Assembly (NCBI GenBank): GCA_048262715.1 | Contig: JBLXEV010000014.1 | Coordinates: 1 to 64,000, forward strand | Length of the DNA: 64,000 nt | Source of the DNA: Albirhodobacter sp048262715 | Lineage (GTDB): Bacteria; Pseudomonadota; Alphaproteobacteria; Rhodobacterales; Rhodobacteraceae | Direction of reading: 5' to 3' | Part shown: piece after piece, positions 43,763 through 52,125 of the stretch | How positions within the stretch are numbered: position 1 is the stretch's first letter | Layout: each line of letters opens with the position of its first letter | The notes under the pieces: model-generated | Seen by the model: only the letters and a program-made list of their open reading frames with translations | What the model was told of the DNA's origin: nothing | The model's database searches: none | Program-made: the position numbers and the translations under genes

Positions 43763-45940
43763 ATGACCCTTTCCTCAACACGTCGCGGATTTTTGCAAGG
43801 CGCTCTGGCAGGGGCAGCGGTTCTGGTGATCGGGCTGCGCCCTGACGGCAGCCTTGCGGCGGGTGCGGGCGAAGCAGCCCAGCTCAATCCCTTTGTCAAA
43901 ATCGGTGCCGATGGTCAGGTGACCGCGATCATCAAGCATTTCGAGATGGGGCAGGGCCCCTCAACCGGGCTGACTACGCTCATCGCGGAAGAGTTGGGCG
44001 TCAGCATGGAGGCGATCGACTACGATTTTGCGCCCTCGGATCCTGCTGTCTACAACAACCTGTTCTTCGGGCCGCTTCAGGGCACTGGCGGCTCCACTGC
44101 GATGGCCAATTCCTTCATGCAATACCGCACTGCAGGCGCGGCGGCCCGCGCCGTGCTGATCGCGGCGGCGGCGCAAACATGGGGCGTGGATGCGGCCGGG
44201 CTGGATATCGTCGATGGTCAGGTCGTGGGGGCGGATAAAACCGCGCCACTGGGAGAGTTTGTGGCAGTGGCCGCAACTCTGACCCCGCCTGCCGAGCCGA
44301 AACTGAAAGAGCCCGCTCAGTTCCGTCTGATCGGAGATGCAAAGATCAAGCGTAAGGATTCCGCCGTCAAAATCGACGGCCGCGCAAAATTCGCGATGGA
44401 TATGCATCTCGACAATCAGATGGTCGTGGTGCTGGCCCGCACGCCGCGCCACGGCGGCTTGGTCGCAAGTTTTGATGACGCTGGCGCGAAAGAGATCAAA
44501 GGCTTTATCCGCGCGGCAACCCTGCCGAACAAGGTCGCCGTCGCGATCTATGCGGAGAACACATGGGCGGCGTTTCAGGCCCGCGAGGCATTGACGGTGG
44601 AATGGGACACTGCCGCCGCCGAAAGCCGCAGTTCCGAGGATATCCGCGCCGAGGCGATGACCGCTGTTGCGGCCGCGCCGACTTATAACGTCAACGGTGC
44701 CGATCCGTCCGCGGTCGCCGCGCTGATCGACGGCGCGGCGCAGGTGGTGGAGCAGAGCTTCTATTTCCCGCTATTGGCACATGCGCCGATGGAGCCGATG
44801 ACCTGCACCATCGAGGCCACCGCAGAAGGGGGGATCCGGCTGCATGACGGCTGTCAGATGCCGACCGTGCCGCATGGGGCGCTGGCAAAGATCTTTGATC
44901 TGCCGATGGAAAAAATCGAGATCGTGACGATGTTTGCCGGCGGATCTTTCGGGCGGCGCGCGAATGCCGATGCCGATTATCAGGTAGAGGCCGCGCTGGC
45001 CTTTGCGATGACCGATCGCACGCGCCCGGTCAAGCTGGTCTGGTCGCGCGAGGATGACATTCAGGGGGGCTATTACCGCCCCATTGCCGCGCATCGCGTG
45101 CGGGTGGGGCTGGACGCATCGGGCAAGATCGTCGGCTGGGACCACCGGATCGCCGCGCAATCGATCATGAAGGGCACCTTTATGGAGGGGTTCGCGGTCA
45201 AGGAGGGTGTCGATTCAACCTCGGTGGAAGGGGTGCATGAAACGCCCTACATCCTGCCGGGCATGGCCATCGGCTTGACCGATATCCCCAAGGCCACGAA
45301 GGTTTTGTGGTGGCGATCTGTCGGCCATACCCATACCGGATACGTGATGGAAAGCATGATGGATATGGTGGCCGCTGCAGCGGGCCGCGATCCGGTCGAC
45401 TACCGTTTGGAGTATCTGGCGCAGGGTGAGGAACAGGCGCGGTTTGCCGGAGTCCTTAAGCTGGCGGCGGAAAAGGCGGGCTGGGGCGCGGTGGCCGAAG
45501 GGCGTAAACAGGGCATCGCGGTGCATAAATCCTTCGGCACCTATGTCGCTGAAGTGGTTGAGGTTTCCGGCTCGGCGGAAGAGGGCATCAAGATTGAGAA
45601 GGTCACCTGTGCGGTCGATTGCGGGATTGCTGTTAATCCCGATATGATCACAGCGCAGATGGAGGGCGGCATCGGCTATGGCATCGGTCACGCAATGCGC
45701 GATGCGATAACGCTGACGGAAGGCGTGGTCGATCAGTCGAACTTCCCGGATTATGAGCCGCTGCGGATGGCGGATATTGGCGCGATCGAGGTGCATATTC
45801 TGTCCTCAAATGCAGCACCCTCCGGTGTGGGGGAACCCGGCGTGCCGCCCTCCGCCCCCGCCTTGGCCAATGCGATCTTTGCGGCGACCGGAAAGCGGAT
45901 TGCCGCCTTGCCGATGGCTGACGAGGTCGACTTCGCCTGA
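43763..45940 (+). CDS. Molybdopterin-dependent oxidoreductase large subunit (IorB-like), Tat-exported
   Basis: The 725-residue protein starts with a twin-arginine signal (TRRGFLQGALAGAAVLVIGL at about residues 5-24), indicating periplasmic function. It shows the aldehyde oxidase/xanthine dehydrogenase Mo-cofactor-binding segments (EMGQGPSTG, GGSFGRRANADADYQ, ...) and the catalytic glutamate in SGVGEPGVPPSAPAL near residue 692. Family members oxidise aldehydes or hydroxylate N-heterocycles such as isoquinoline. No pathway neighbours define the substrate. Confidence 0.9.
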   Translation: MTLSSTRRGFLQGALAGAAVLVIGLRPDGSLAAGAGEAAQLNPFVKIGADGQVTAIIKHFEMGQGPSTGLTTLIAEELGVSMEAIDYDFAPSDPAVYNNLFFGPLQGTGGSTAMANSFMQYRTAGAAARAVLIAAAAQTWGVDAAGLDIVDGQVVGADKTAPLGEFVAVAATLTPPAEPKLKEPAQFRLIGDAKIKRKDSAVKIDGRAKFAMDMHLDNQMVVVLARTPRHGGLVASFDDAGAKEIKGFIRAATLPNKVAVAIYAENTWAAFQAREALTVEWDTAAAESRSSEDIRAEAMTAVAAAPTYNVNGADPSAVAALIDGAAQVVEQSFYFPLLAHAPMEPMTCTIEATAEGGIRLHDGCQMPTVPHGALAKIFDLPMEKIEIVTMFAGGSFGRRANADADYQVEAALAFAMTDRTRPVKLVWSREDDIQGGYYRPIAAHRVRVGLDASGKIVGWDHRIAAQSIMKGTFMEGFAVKEGVDSTSVEGVHETPYILPGMAIGLTDIPKATKVLWWRSVGHTHTGYVMESMMDMVAAAAGRDPVDYRLEYLAQGEEQARFAGVLKLAAEKAGWGAVAEGRKQGIAVHKSFGTYVAEVVEVSGSAEEGIKIEKVTCAVDCGIAVNPDMITAQMEGGIGYGIGHAMRDAITLTEGVVDQSNFPDYEPLRMADIGAIEVHILSSNAAPSGVGEPGVPPSAPALANAIFAATGKRIAALPMADEVDFA

Positions 45941-45952
45941 ACATGGATCGCT

Positions 45953-45984
45953 CCGTCCGGAACTCAGGCCGGACGGGGTTTTTT
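45953..45984 (+). terminator. Intrinsic terminator between large subunit and XdhC-like gene
   Basis: An 8-bp perfect stem CCGTCCGG / CCGGACGG with an eight-base loop is followed by GGTTTTTT. It is the clearest intrinsic terminator of the window and lies 12 bp before the XdhC-like gene, so partial read-through would produce the maturation proteins at a lower level than the enzyme. Confidence 0.75.
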
Positions 45985-45998
45985 CGCGGAGCCCCATG

Positions 45999-46838
45999 AT
46001 GAGCAAGCTGGACATGTTGTATCCTGCCACCGCGCAGGCGTTGCGCTGGCAAATTCCGGCCCAGGAGGCGGAGCCAGTCCTTGCCGCGCTCGCCCCGGCG
46101 GGCGGCGTTTTGGCGATGCTTATCGGGATTGATGGCAATTTTTATCGCCCTCATGGCGCGATGATGGCGGTGACGCATGAGGGTGTCTTGGTTGGCAATC
46201 TGTCATCGGGCTGTATCGAGGGGGATCTGCAAGCGCATGCGGCGGAGGTCTGGCGGAGCGGACGTCCAAAGCGCCTGACCTATGGCAAAAACTCGCCCTA
46301 TTTCGACATTCGCCTGCCCTGTGGCAGCGGTATCGACGTGGCACTGGTGCCGCTGCGCGATACGGCGGTCCTGCGGCAGGCCTTAGCGGGGATCGCGCTA
46401 CGCGAAGAGGTGGCTTTCGCTTGTGCCGATCTGCCGGTGGTGGATCTGCGTCCGGAGCTACAGGTCTTCGTGGTGGGCACGGGGCCAGAGGCACAGGCCT
46501 TTGCCGATCTGACGCGCGCGGGGGGCTATCGCGTGGAGCAGCCGCCGCAGATTGATCCGGCCCGATTGGACGCCCGCAGCGCGGTGGCGCTGTTTTTCCA
46601 CGATCATGAGCGCGAAGTGGACTTGTTGCAGGCGGCGCTGCAGAGCCCGGCTTTCTGGATCGGTGCCCAGGGCAGCCGACGGGCGCAGGCGCGGCGGCTT
46701 GAGGCTTTGCGCGCGCATGGCGTTCAGGAGCGGTCGCTGAGCAGGATCCGCGGCCCGATCGGCCTGATCCCGGCGGCCAAGGATCCGCGCGTGCTGGCGA
46801 TTTCGGTTCTGGCCGATATCGTTGCGGCGGCGCAATGA
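45999..46838 (+). CDS. XdhC/CoxI-family molybdenum cofactor insertion protein
   Basis: The 279-residue protein has the N-terminal CoxI domain with NLSSGCIEGDLQAH (about 65-78) and the C-terminal XdhC Rossmann-like domain (VVGTGPEAQAFADL, about 160, and FWIGAQGSRRAQARR). XdhC proteins bind and sulfurate the molybdenum cofactor and insert it into the enzyme. Two ATGs adjoin (45996 and 45999); the second is better spaced from GGAG. The next gene overlaps by 4 bp. Confidence 0.88.
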   Translation: MSKLDMLYPATAQALRWQIPAQEAEPVLAALAPAGGVLAMLIGIDGNFYRPHGAMMAVTHEGVLVGNLSSGCIEGDLQAHAAEVWRSGRPKRLTYGKNSPYFDIRLPCGSGIDVALVPLRDTAVLRQALAGIALREEVAFACADLPVVDLRPELQVFVVGTGPEAQAFADLTRAGGYRVEQPPQIDPARLDARSAVALFFHDHEREVDLLQAALQSPAFWIGAQGSRRAQARRLEALRAHGVQERSLSRIRGPIGLIPAAKDPRVLAISVLADIVAAAQ

Positions 46839-47389
46839 CCCTCATCGCGGTGCTGTTGGCGGGCGGGCGGTCGACGCGGTTCGGAGCCGAGGATAAGCTG
46901 CGGGCGATGATCGATGGCGTCCCGATGCTTACCCGCAGCGCGAAGACCCTGGCCGCCTGTGGTGCCGATCAGTGCTTTGCCGTATTGCGGGATCCGGCGC
47001 AGGCGGACCTTTTGCCGGCGGGTGTCGCGCCGTTGTTCTGTCAGGGACAGCAATCGGACAGTCTGCGAGCGGGGCTACAAGCCGCACGCGCCGCCGGGGC
47101 GACACAGATGATGATCGCACTTGCCGATATGCCCTTTGTGACGCCCGGACTGTTGCGCGCTGTGGCGGCGGCCTGCGGTCCGGTTCATCCGGCCTGCGCC
47201 GCTGGTGCTTCTGGTCCACAGCCGCCTGCGTGCTTTCCGGCGAGCTGGTTTGACGCGCTGAGCCTACTGCACGGGGATCGGGGGGCGGCGGCACTGTTGC
47301 ATCAGGATCCCGGCGTGCGGCTTGTGGCCGCCGTCGCAACGGAGTTGCAAGATATCGATCTCCGCGAGCAGGTGCCTCCTACGGCTTAA
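46835..47389 (+). CDS. MobA/MocA-like molybdopterin nucleotidyltransferase
   Basis: The 184-residue protein has the nucleotidyltransferase motif LLAGGRSTRFGAEDK (about 7-21) and ALADMPFVTPGLLRAV with the metal-binding aspartate. Such proteins transfer CMP or GMP to molybdopterin to make the dinucleotide cofactor. Coupled by overlap with the XdhC-like gene, it completes the maturation set for the IorAB-like enzyme. Confidence 0.88.
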   Translation: MTLIAVLLAGGRSTRFGAEDKLRAMIDGVPMLTRSAKTLAACGADQCFAVLRDPAQADLLPAGVAPLFCQGQQSDSLRAGLQAARAAGATQMMIALADMPFVTPGLLRAVAAACGPVHPACAAGASGPQPPACFPASWFDALSLLHGDRGAAALLHQDPGVRLVAAVATELQDIDLREQVPPTA

Positions 47390-47707
47390 CCCGGTTCTGT
47401 CAATTGGTTTTCGCCGGGGTGAAGGCTCGTCTTCCCTAACCAAAATTTTTCTGCGGGGGGGCGAACGGCTTGAAGGCCGAGATAGTTGTTTGTGCTAGCT
47501 GACCCTCACGGGTCATGTGTGCGGTTTCGATCCTAGCGAGCGTTGCGGCTGCAGAATGGTAAGCCCTGACGCCGAGCAATGGCTGCGTAAACCGTTTGAG
47601 AAAGAGGTGGTCGGTTACCTAGCTGGGGTTTGCTTGCAAATCACGAGAAGGCTGTTCGACGATACTGTTGAGGTCGTTGGATTGAACAATACCGATGATC
47701 CGTCCCG
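47390..47707. other. Intergenic stretch with a small hairpin, no gene recognised
   Basis: The 318-bp gap lies between the converging mobA-like gene and the tctA stop. A TGACCC-TCAC-GGGTCA hairpin lies at 47500-47515, and a short reading frame (47517-47774) has no family features and runs into tctA antisense. I see no promoter, gene or transposase fragment that I can support. Confidence 0.5.
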
Positions 47708-49246
47708 TTACGTGCCTGCCGTACCGACGCCTGATCCGCCGATAGGTTTTTTCTTGCGGAACAGGATCAGGTAGACAAACAGGGCCGTTAGCGAGAGGAA
47801 GAACAAGCTGTCAGGGCTGGTCAAGAAGATCATCGGATTGCCATCGCTGAGCGATAGCGACCGCCTGAGATACTGTTCCAGATCAGGCCCAAGAATAAAT
47901 CCTAGTAACAGGGACACTGTCGAGTAATTCAGCTTGCGCATGAAGAAGGCCAGAATCCCGAAGATCACGGCGAGCGACATTTGGAAGACTGAATAGGTCG
48001 CGACGAAGCTGCCCACCAGGGCCACCACAGCAATGGCGCTGTAGAGTAAGCCTTTGGGGATCGATACGATTTTCACGAAATACGGGCCGAACAAGAACAG
48101 GGTGAGCGGGATCAGGATCAACGCGCTGACGAGCAAGGAGGCGAACATCGGCGCGAGCAATTCGGCCTGTGTGTCGAGCAAGCGCGGGCCAGGTTGCAGG
48201 CCGTTGATCACCAAGACGCCCAGCACAACGGCGGTCGTCGGATCCCCCGGAATACCGAACATGAGCATGGGGACGAAAGCGCCGCCGCACATCGCGTTAT
48301 TGCCGGATTCAGCAGCCGCGATCCCTTGTCGCGACCCTTTGCCATATTCGTCTGGCCGTTTCGAGCCACCGCGCGCCATGGCGTAAGATACGAAGGCCGC
48401 CATGGATCCGCCTGCTCCCGGCAGGATGCCGATGCCATAGCCGATGAAAGCGCTTTTGATATAGGTCAGAAAACCGATCTCGCGGATTTCGGAAAGTTTT
48501 GGCACAAAGTCGCGTCGCAGGATCTTGATATCTTTCGCTTTGTCCAAAGACGCGCCGATAGAGGAACGCCAGTTTTGTGCCTGTATCAGGACCTCACTGA
48601 TTGCGAAGGCGCCAATAACAATCGGCATGATGTCGATCCCTTGAACCAAGGTCTCGGTGCCGAAATTGAACCGCGGCACCGGCTGCAGCACGTCGATCCC
48701 GATTGTGGCAAGCATGATCCCCATCAGCGTGGCGACGAGCCCTTTTGCAATCGCCCCGCGATCCACGATGATGATGACCACCAGCGCAAATAAGACGAGC
48801 GAGAACTTTCCGGGTGTGCGGATCAAGAGTGAAACATCTGCGGCAATTGGCATAAAGGCGATCAAGAGCAAAGCGCCGATGCCGCCACCGATCATTGAGC
48901 CGAGCGCGGCATGGCCAAGTGCATTCGCACCCTTGCCTTGGCGCATGAGGGCGTAGCCCTCGACGGCTGTCATCATCGAGGAGGGCGCTCCGGGGATGTT
49001 GATCGTTGTGGCTGTGATCGAGCCGGAATACATCCCCGCCATAAAGATAGAGGCACACATGACGAGCGCGGGGACGACGTCAATTGTATAGGTGATTGGC
49101 AGGAGAAGGGCGATTGCGAGGACCGATGTCAGGCCCGGCATTGCTCCGAAGAAGGTGCCAACAAGGAAGCCGATCACCATAAAGGCCAAGACAGTCGGAT
49201 CGGCCAGTTCCACAAAGCCGCCCGCGAAAATGCTTAGGGTTTCCAT
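47708..49246 (-). CDS. tctA: TctA-family tripartite tricarboxylate transporter large membrane subunit
   Basis: The 512-residue protein has about ten to twelve membrane segments and TctA hallmarks GTFFGAMPGLTSVLAIALLLP (about 30-50), FGIPGDPTTAVVLGVLVING and GYGIGILPGAGGSMAAF. It forms the channel of a sodium-driven importer of carboxylates such as citrate or aldarates. It starts at the TctB stop (shared ATGA) and ends the leftward operon. Confidence 0.93.
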   Translation of the reverse strand: METLSIFAGGFVELADPTVLAFMVIGFLVGTFFGAMPGLTSVLAIALLLPITYTIDVVPALVMCASIFMAGMYSGSITATTINIPGAPSSMMTAVEGYALMRQGKGANALGHAALGSMIGGGIGALLLIAFMPIAADVSLLIRTPGKFSLVLFALVVIIIVDRGAIAKGLVATLMGIMLATIGIDVLQPVPRFNFGTETLVQGIDIMPIVIGAFAISEVLIQAQNWRSSIGASLDKAKDIKILRRDFVPKLSEIREIGFLTYIKSAFIGYGIGILPGAGGSMAAFVSYAMARGGSKRPDEYGKGSRQGIAAAESGNNAMCGGAFVPMLMFGIPGDPTTAVVLGVLVINGLQPGPRLLDTQAELLAPMFASLLVSALILIPLTLFLFGPYFVKIVSIPKGLLYSAIAVVALVGSFVATYSVFQMSLAVIFGILAFFMRKLNYSTVSLLLGFILGPDLEQYLRRSLSLSDGNPMIFLTSPDSLFFLSLTALFVYLILFRKKKPIGGSGVGTAGT

Positions 49247-49728
49247 CAGATGAGCCCTCCGATCAGGGTTGGAAGGCGGACGTGGAAGATGCCAGCGAAT
49301 AAGCCGTAGAACACCGCGACGACGGCCAAGACGTAAAACACAAAATGTAGCGGGCGTTTGATTTCGAAGCGGAATACGATGAAGAGTGTCGCGACGAAAA
49401 GCGCCGTAGAGAGCGCGTAGCCAAGAGGCCGGAAGAGCCAGATGTAGACCGCTGTGGCGAGCACCACGAGCAACGGGCGGAGCAAGCTTGCGTGTTTGTC
49501 TGTCTCGCCGATCGCACAGGGGGTGCGAAGCTCCTGAATGAGAACGGTGAAGAGCGCGATATACATGAGCGCGGAGACCAACATCGGGATGTGCTGCGGC
49601 CCCATCTCACCCTCAGGTGTGAATTGTGCATGGATTTGGAATGACGCCGCGAAATAGATCGTCGTGAGCACCATCAACATGAGGGGGAACACGACGCCCA
49701 GCCTCAGAAAACCCGCATTTCGGCTCAT
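49246..49728 (-). CDS. tctB: TctB-family small membrane subunit
   Basis: The 160-residue protein has four hydrophobic segments and, in TctB fashion, is poorly conserved; GPQHIPMLVSALMYIALF and the C-terminal FYVLAVVAVFYGLFAGI are consistent. The position between tctC and tctA and the overlap with tctA give the assignment. Confidence 0.88.
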   Translation of the reverse strand: MSRNAGFLRLGVVFPLMLMVLTTIYFAASFQIHAQFTPEGEMGPQHIPMLVSALMYIALFTVLIQELRTPCAIGETDKHASLLRPLLVVLATAVYIWLFRPLGYALSTALFVATLFIVFRFEIKRPLHFVFYVLAVVAVFYGLFAGIFHVRLPTLIGGLI

Positions 49729-49797
49729 TTCATCGTCTCCTGATCAGGATAGGCACCGGAGCCAGTGCGCCGGTGCCATTATGCCTGCGTGTGGTGT

Positions 49798-50778
49798 TTA
49801 CTTTGACAGGACGCCTGCGGCAGCCAGCGCATCCATTTTCTCAAAGAGAACGTATGCCGTTTCATCTGCCCAGCCAGTGACCTCCGCCGTGCCGATCCAA
49901 TCCGGTGTCACGCCAACTTTGGCGACCCATTGCTGGAATTCGTCGCTGTCAAAGGCGGCTTTATAGGCGCCCTCAAGTTTCGTGATCACATCATCTGGAG
50001 TGCCTGCGGGGGCCGCAACCACGATGAAGCTGCCATTTTCGAGCGCCACGCCCTGATCTTTCGCGAGCGGAACGTCATAAGTCGGGTTGGGTGCGTTGCC
50101 AAACTCAACTAGGCTGCGGGTCGTGCCATCTTCGAGAAGGCTGCTAAAGTCGCCGAGGCTGGTGATGACGACATCGACTTCATCCGACAGGATCGCTTCT
50201 TTTTGCGGGGCCGCGCCGCCGGGATAGGAGATCACCTTAAACTCTGTGCCGGTCAGCTCTTGAAGTTGCAAAAGCGTCAGGTGAATGCGCCCGCCGAGGT
50301 TTTGGATGCCGATGCGGATTTTGCCCGGCTCCGCTTTTGCGGCAGTCAGAAGGTCGTCCATCGTGGCGTATTCCGAGTTCGCATCGACGATGATTGCATC
50401 GGGCTCGCTGGTAATGCGCGCGATCAGTTTGAGCTTGTCCATCTTGTAGGTTGGCAGCATCCCCTGCCACGGCACGGTGACAACGCTGTCATAGGTGAGC
50501 GCCCCGATGGTGTAGCCATCCGCCTGCGATGTCATCAGTTGGCCAACACCCGTTGCGCTGATCCCGCCTTCGATGTTCTCAACATACATCGAGGCCCCTT
50601 CGAGGTTCTGTTCCGCGAGGGTCGTGATCTTGCGCACGATGCCATCGGTGCCGCCGCCCGCGCCCCAAGGCACGATAACGCGGATGTCGCGCGTGGGGTA
50701 ATCGTTGGCGAATGCCGTGATTGGCGCAGCGAACGCGATGAGCGCAGCAGCCGTCCCAAGAAATGTCCGTTTAAGCAT
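49798..50778 (-). CDS. tctC: TctC-family periplasmic binding protein
   Basis: The 326-residue protein begins with a Sec signal peptide (MLKRTFLGTAAALIAFAAPITAFA) and shows the TctC family features YPTRDIRVIVPWGAGGGTD and GGAAPQKEAILSDEVDV. The ATG at 50778 follows GGAGGAGA. It brings the ligand to TctAB. The adjacent kdgD and KGSA dehydrogenase genes make a glucarate- or galactarate-type sugar acid the probable ligand. Confidence 0.92.
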   Translation of the reverse strand: MLKRTFLGTAAALIAFAAPITAFANDYPTRDIRVIVPWGAGGGTDGIVRKITTLAEQNLEGASMYVENIEGGISATGVGQLMTSQADGYTIGALTYDSVVTVPWQGMLPTYKMDKLKLIARITSEPDAIIVDANSEYATMDDLLTAAKAEPGKIRIGIQNLGGRIHLTLLQLQELTGTEFKVISYPGGAAPQKEAILSDEVDVVITSLGDFSSLLEDGTTRSLVEFGNAPNPTYDVPLAKDQGVALENGSFIVVAAPAGTPDDVITKLEGAYKAAFDSDEFQQWVAKVGVTPDWIGTAEVTGWADETAYVLFEKMDALAAAGVLSK

Positions 50779-51083
50779 GATGTCTCCTCCAGAAGAACCG
50801 GCGACTCCCCTCGCCGTATGAGCGTCTTGATAAGGATGGGCGGCACTCGTGACCCTGTAGAGCGTCACCTTGCAGCGTCGTGTTCGGGATTTGGCTGACG
50901 CCCACTTATTAACTGATATATTACTATATGAATTTGAGTCGATCTGACAAGATGAATCTTTGAACGCGGAGTACCGCAGCCGGATTTGGTCCGCTCAGGA
51001 GCCCCTAAGGGGGGCAAAAACGAATAGACCCCGCGGAATTCGCGGGGTCAAAACATCCTCAAAACTCTGCGGTTCGCCTCGAT
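50779..51083. promoter_or_regulatory. Promoter region of tctC with near-palindrome TGATATA-N4-TATATGA
   Basis: The 305-bp gap before tctC holds a near-perfect inverted repeat (TGATATA at 50914-50920, TATATGA at 50925-50931, one mismatch) in an A/T patch. A matching TATATGA half occurs before the divergent KGSA dehydrogenase gene (52028-52034). An FCD-family operator is the likely reading. A terminator hairpin for the upstream regulator lies at 51027-51049. Confidence 0.5.
51027..51049 (-). terminator. Hairpin terminator after the GntR/FCD gene
   Basis: A perfect 9-bp stem GACCCCGCG / CGCGGGGTC with a GAATT loop lies 34 bp after the stop of the leftward regulator gene. On the minus strand it is followed by TATTCGTTTTTG, a usual intrinsic tail. 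Confidence 0.7.
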
Positions 51084-51791
51084 CTAGGCGAAATATTCGG
51101 CATTTCTGACGCGGAATTCCTCAACCCAATCGGGGCCTTTGCGCAAATGGTCCCGCATCGCGGTGATCGCGGCCACCTCATCTTGGGCTTCAATCGCATT
51201 GAGAATCGCGGTGTGACCGTCAAGGATCGCCAAGATCTTCGCAGGAGAGTGCACCTGTAGCCTGCGGACACGGTCTAGATGGCCGGCGCGCGCGCGGATC
51301 AGGCTATGCAGGCTGCTGCGATCAAGCCCATCAAACAGCACGCGGTGGAAATACTCGTCCAACTCATGAAATAGCCTTAGCTGGGATTGGTCAGTGGCAA
51401 CAGACTGTTGCAATTCAAGGACAGAACGCCCCCGCTTCACGGCTTCAGGCGCGCCACTTCGCGCCAGTTGGCGCACGACCTCCGTCTCCAGCGCAGTACG
51501 CAAAAAATACGCTTCATGGACCAGCGCAACGTCGATCCGCGTCACCAATGTGCGTGATTGCGGGAAGATCTGGACAAGCCCGTCTTGCTCTAGCCGTTGA
51601 AGCGCATCCCGCAGGGGCGTTTGGCTAACTTGGTATTTCGCTGCAAGTTCCGCGCGCAGAAGATTCGTCCCGGGAGGCAGCTCCAGTGACAAGATGCGTT
51701 GCCGTAGGTCGTCGTAGATCCGGCCCGAGGCCGACATTCTGAGGCGAGGTTCGCCCTGCCTGACGAGTTCGAGTGCATCGCTAATAGACAT
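51084..51791 (-). CDS. GntR-family regulator, FCD subfamily (second)
   Basis: The 235-residue protein has a winged helix at about 25-85 (LRAELAAKYQVSQTPLRDALQRL) and an FCD domain (about 95-220; HELDEYFHRVLFDGLDR, DGHTAILNAIEAQDEV). Its position between the leftward TctABC genes and the rightward dehydrogenase/kdgD genes, with TATATGA sites in both gaps, suggests repression of both in the absence of the sugar acid or KDG. Confidence 0.9.
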   Translation of the reverse strand: MSISDALELVRQGEPRLRMSASGRIYDDLRQRILSLELPPGTNLLRAELAAKYQVSQTPLRDALQRLEQDGLVQIFPQSRTLVTRIDVALVHEAYFLRTALETEVVRQLARSGAPEAVKRGRSVLELQQSVATDQSQLRLFHELDEYFHRVLFDGLDRSSLHSLIRARAGHLDRVRRLQVHSPAKILAILDGHTAILNAIEAQDEVAAITAMRDHLRKGPDWVEEFRVRNAEYFA

Positions 51792-52125
51792 TGGTAAGCA
51801 TCTTTCTTGCCCGTTACGGCATGGGGCTGGGTGGTGGTTGCGCCTGAATTCGGCGTTGGAGCGTCATATATTTCCGTGGCGCGGGGTCCTGATCTCATTG
51901 TTTACATCAGCATAGCCACCATGCGCCACTATCCTGGCGCGAAGATTGGGGCATTTCGCTACAAACTACGCGATTGATCGGTCCATAATGGCCGAAATGC
52001 ACCTCTTTTCAAACTAAAATATTAGTGTATATGATTGCGGAGTGCCGAAATCCAGCCATTCGTGGCGGGAACGGGTGGTGAGGCGTGACGCCTTGATTGA
52101 CTGACACCGCACAAGGAAATTTTCG
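51792..52125. promoter_or_regulatory. Divergent promoter region before KGSA dehydrogenase copy 2
   Basis: The 334-bp gap contains AAATATT-AGTG-TATATGA at 52017-52034, which shares its TATATGA arm with the site upstream of tctC. The A/T patch starts at about 52010 and lies about 92 bp before the ATG at 52126. No gene is visible in the gap. Confidence 0.45.

Noticed and set aside
47517..47774. 85-codon open frame after the mobA-like gene
   Set aside because: No family features, poor start context, and it runs into antisense of tctA.
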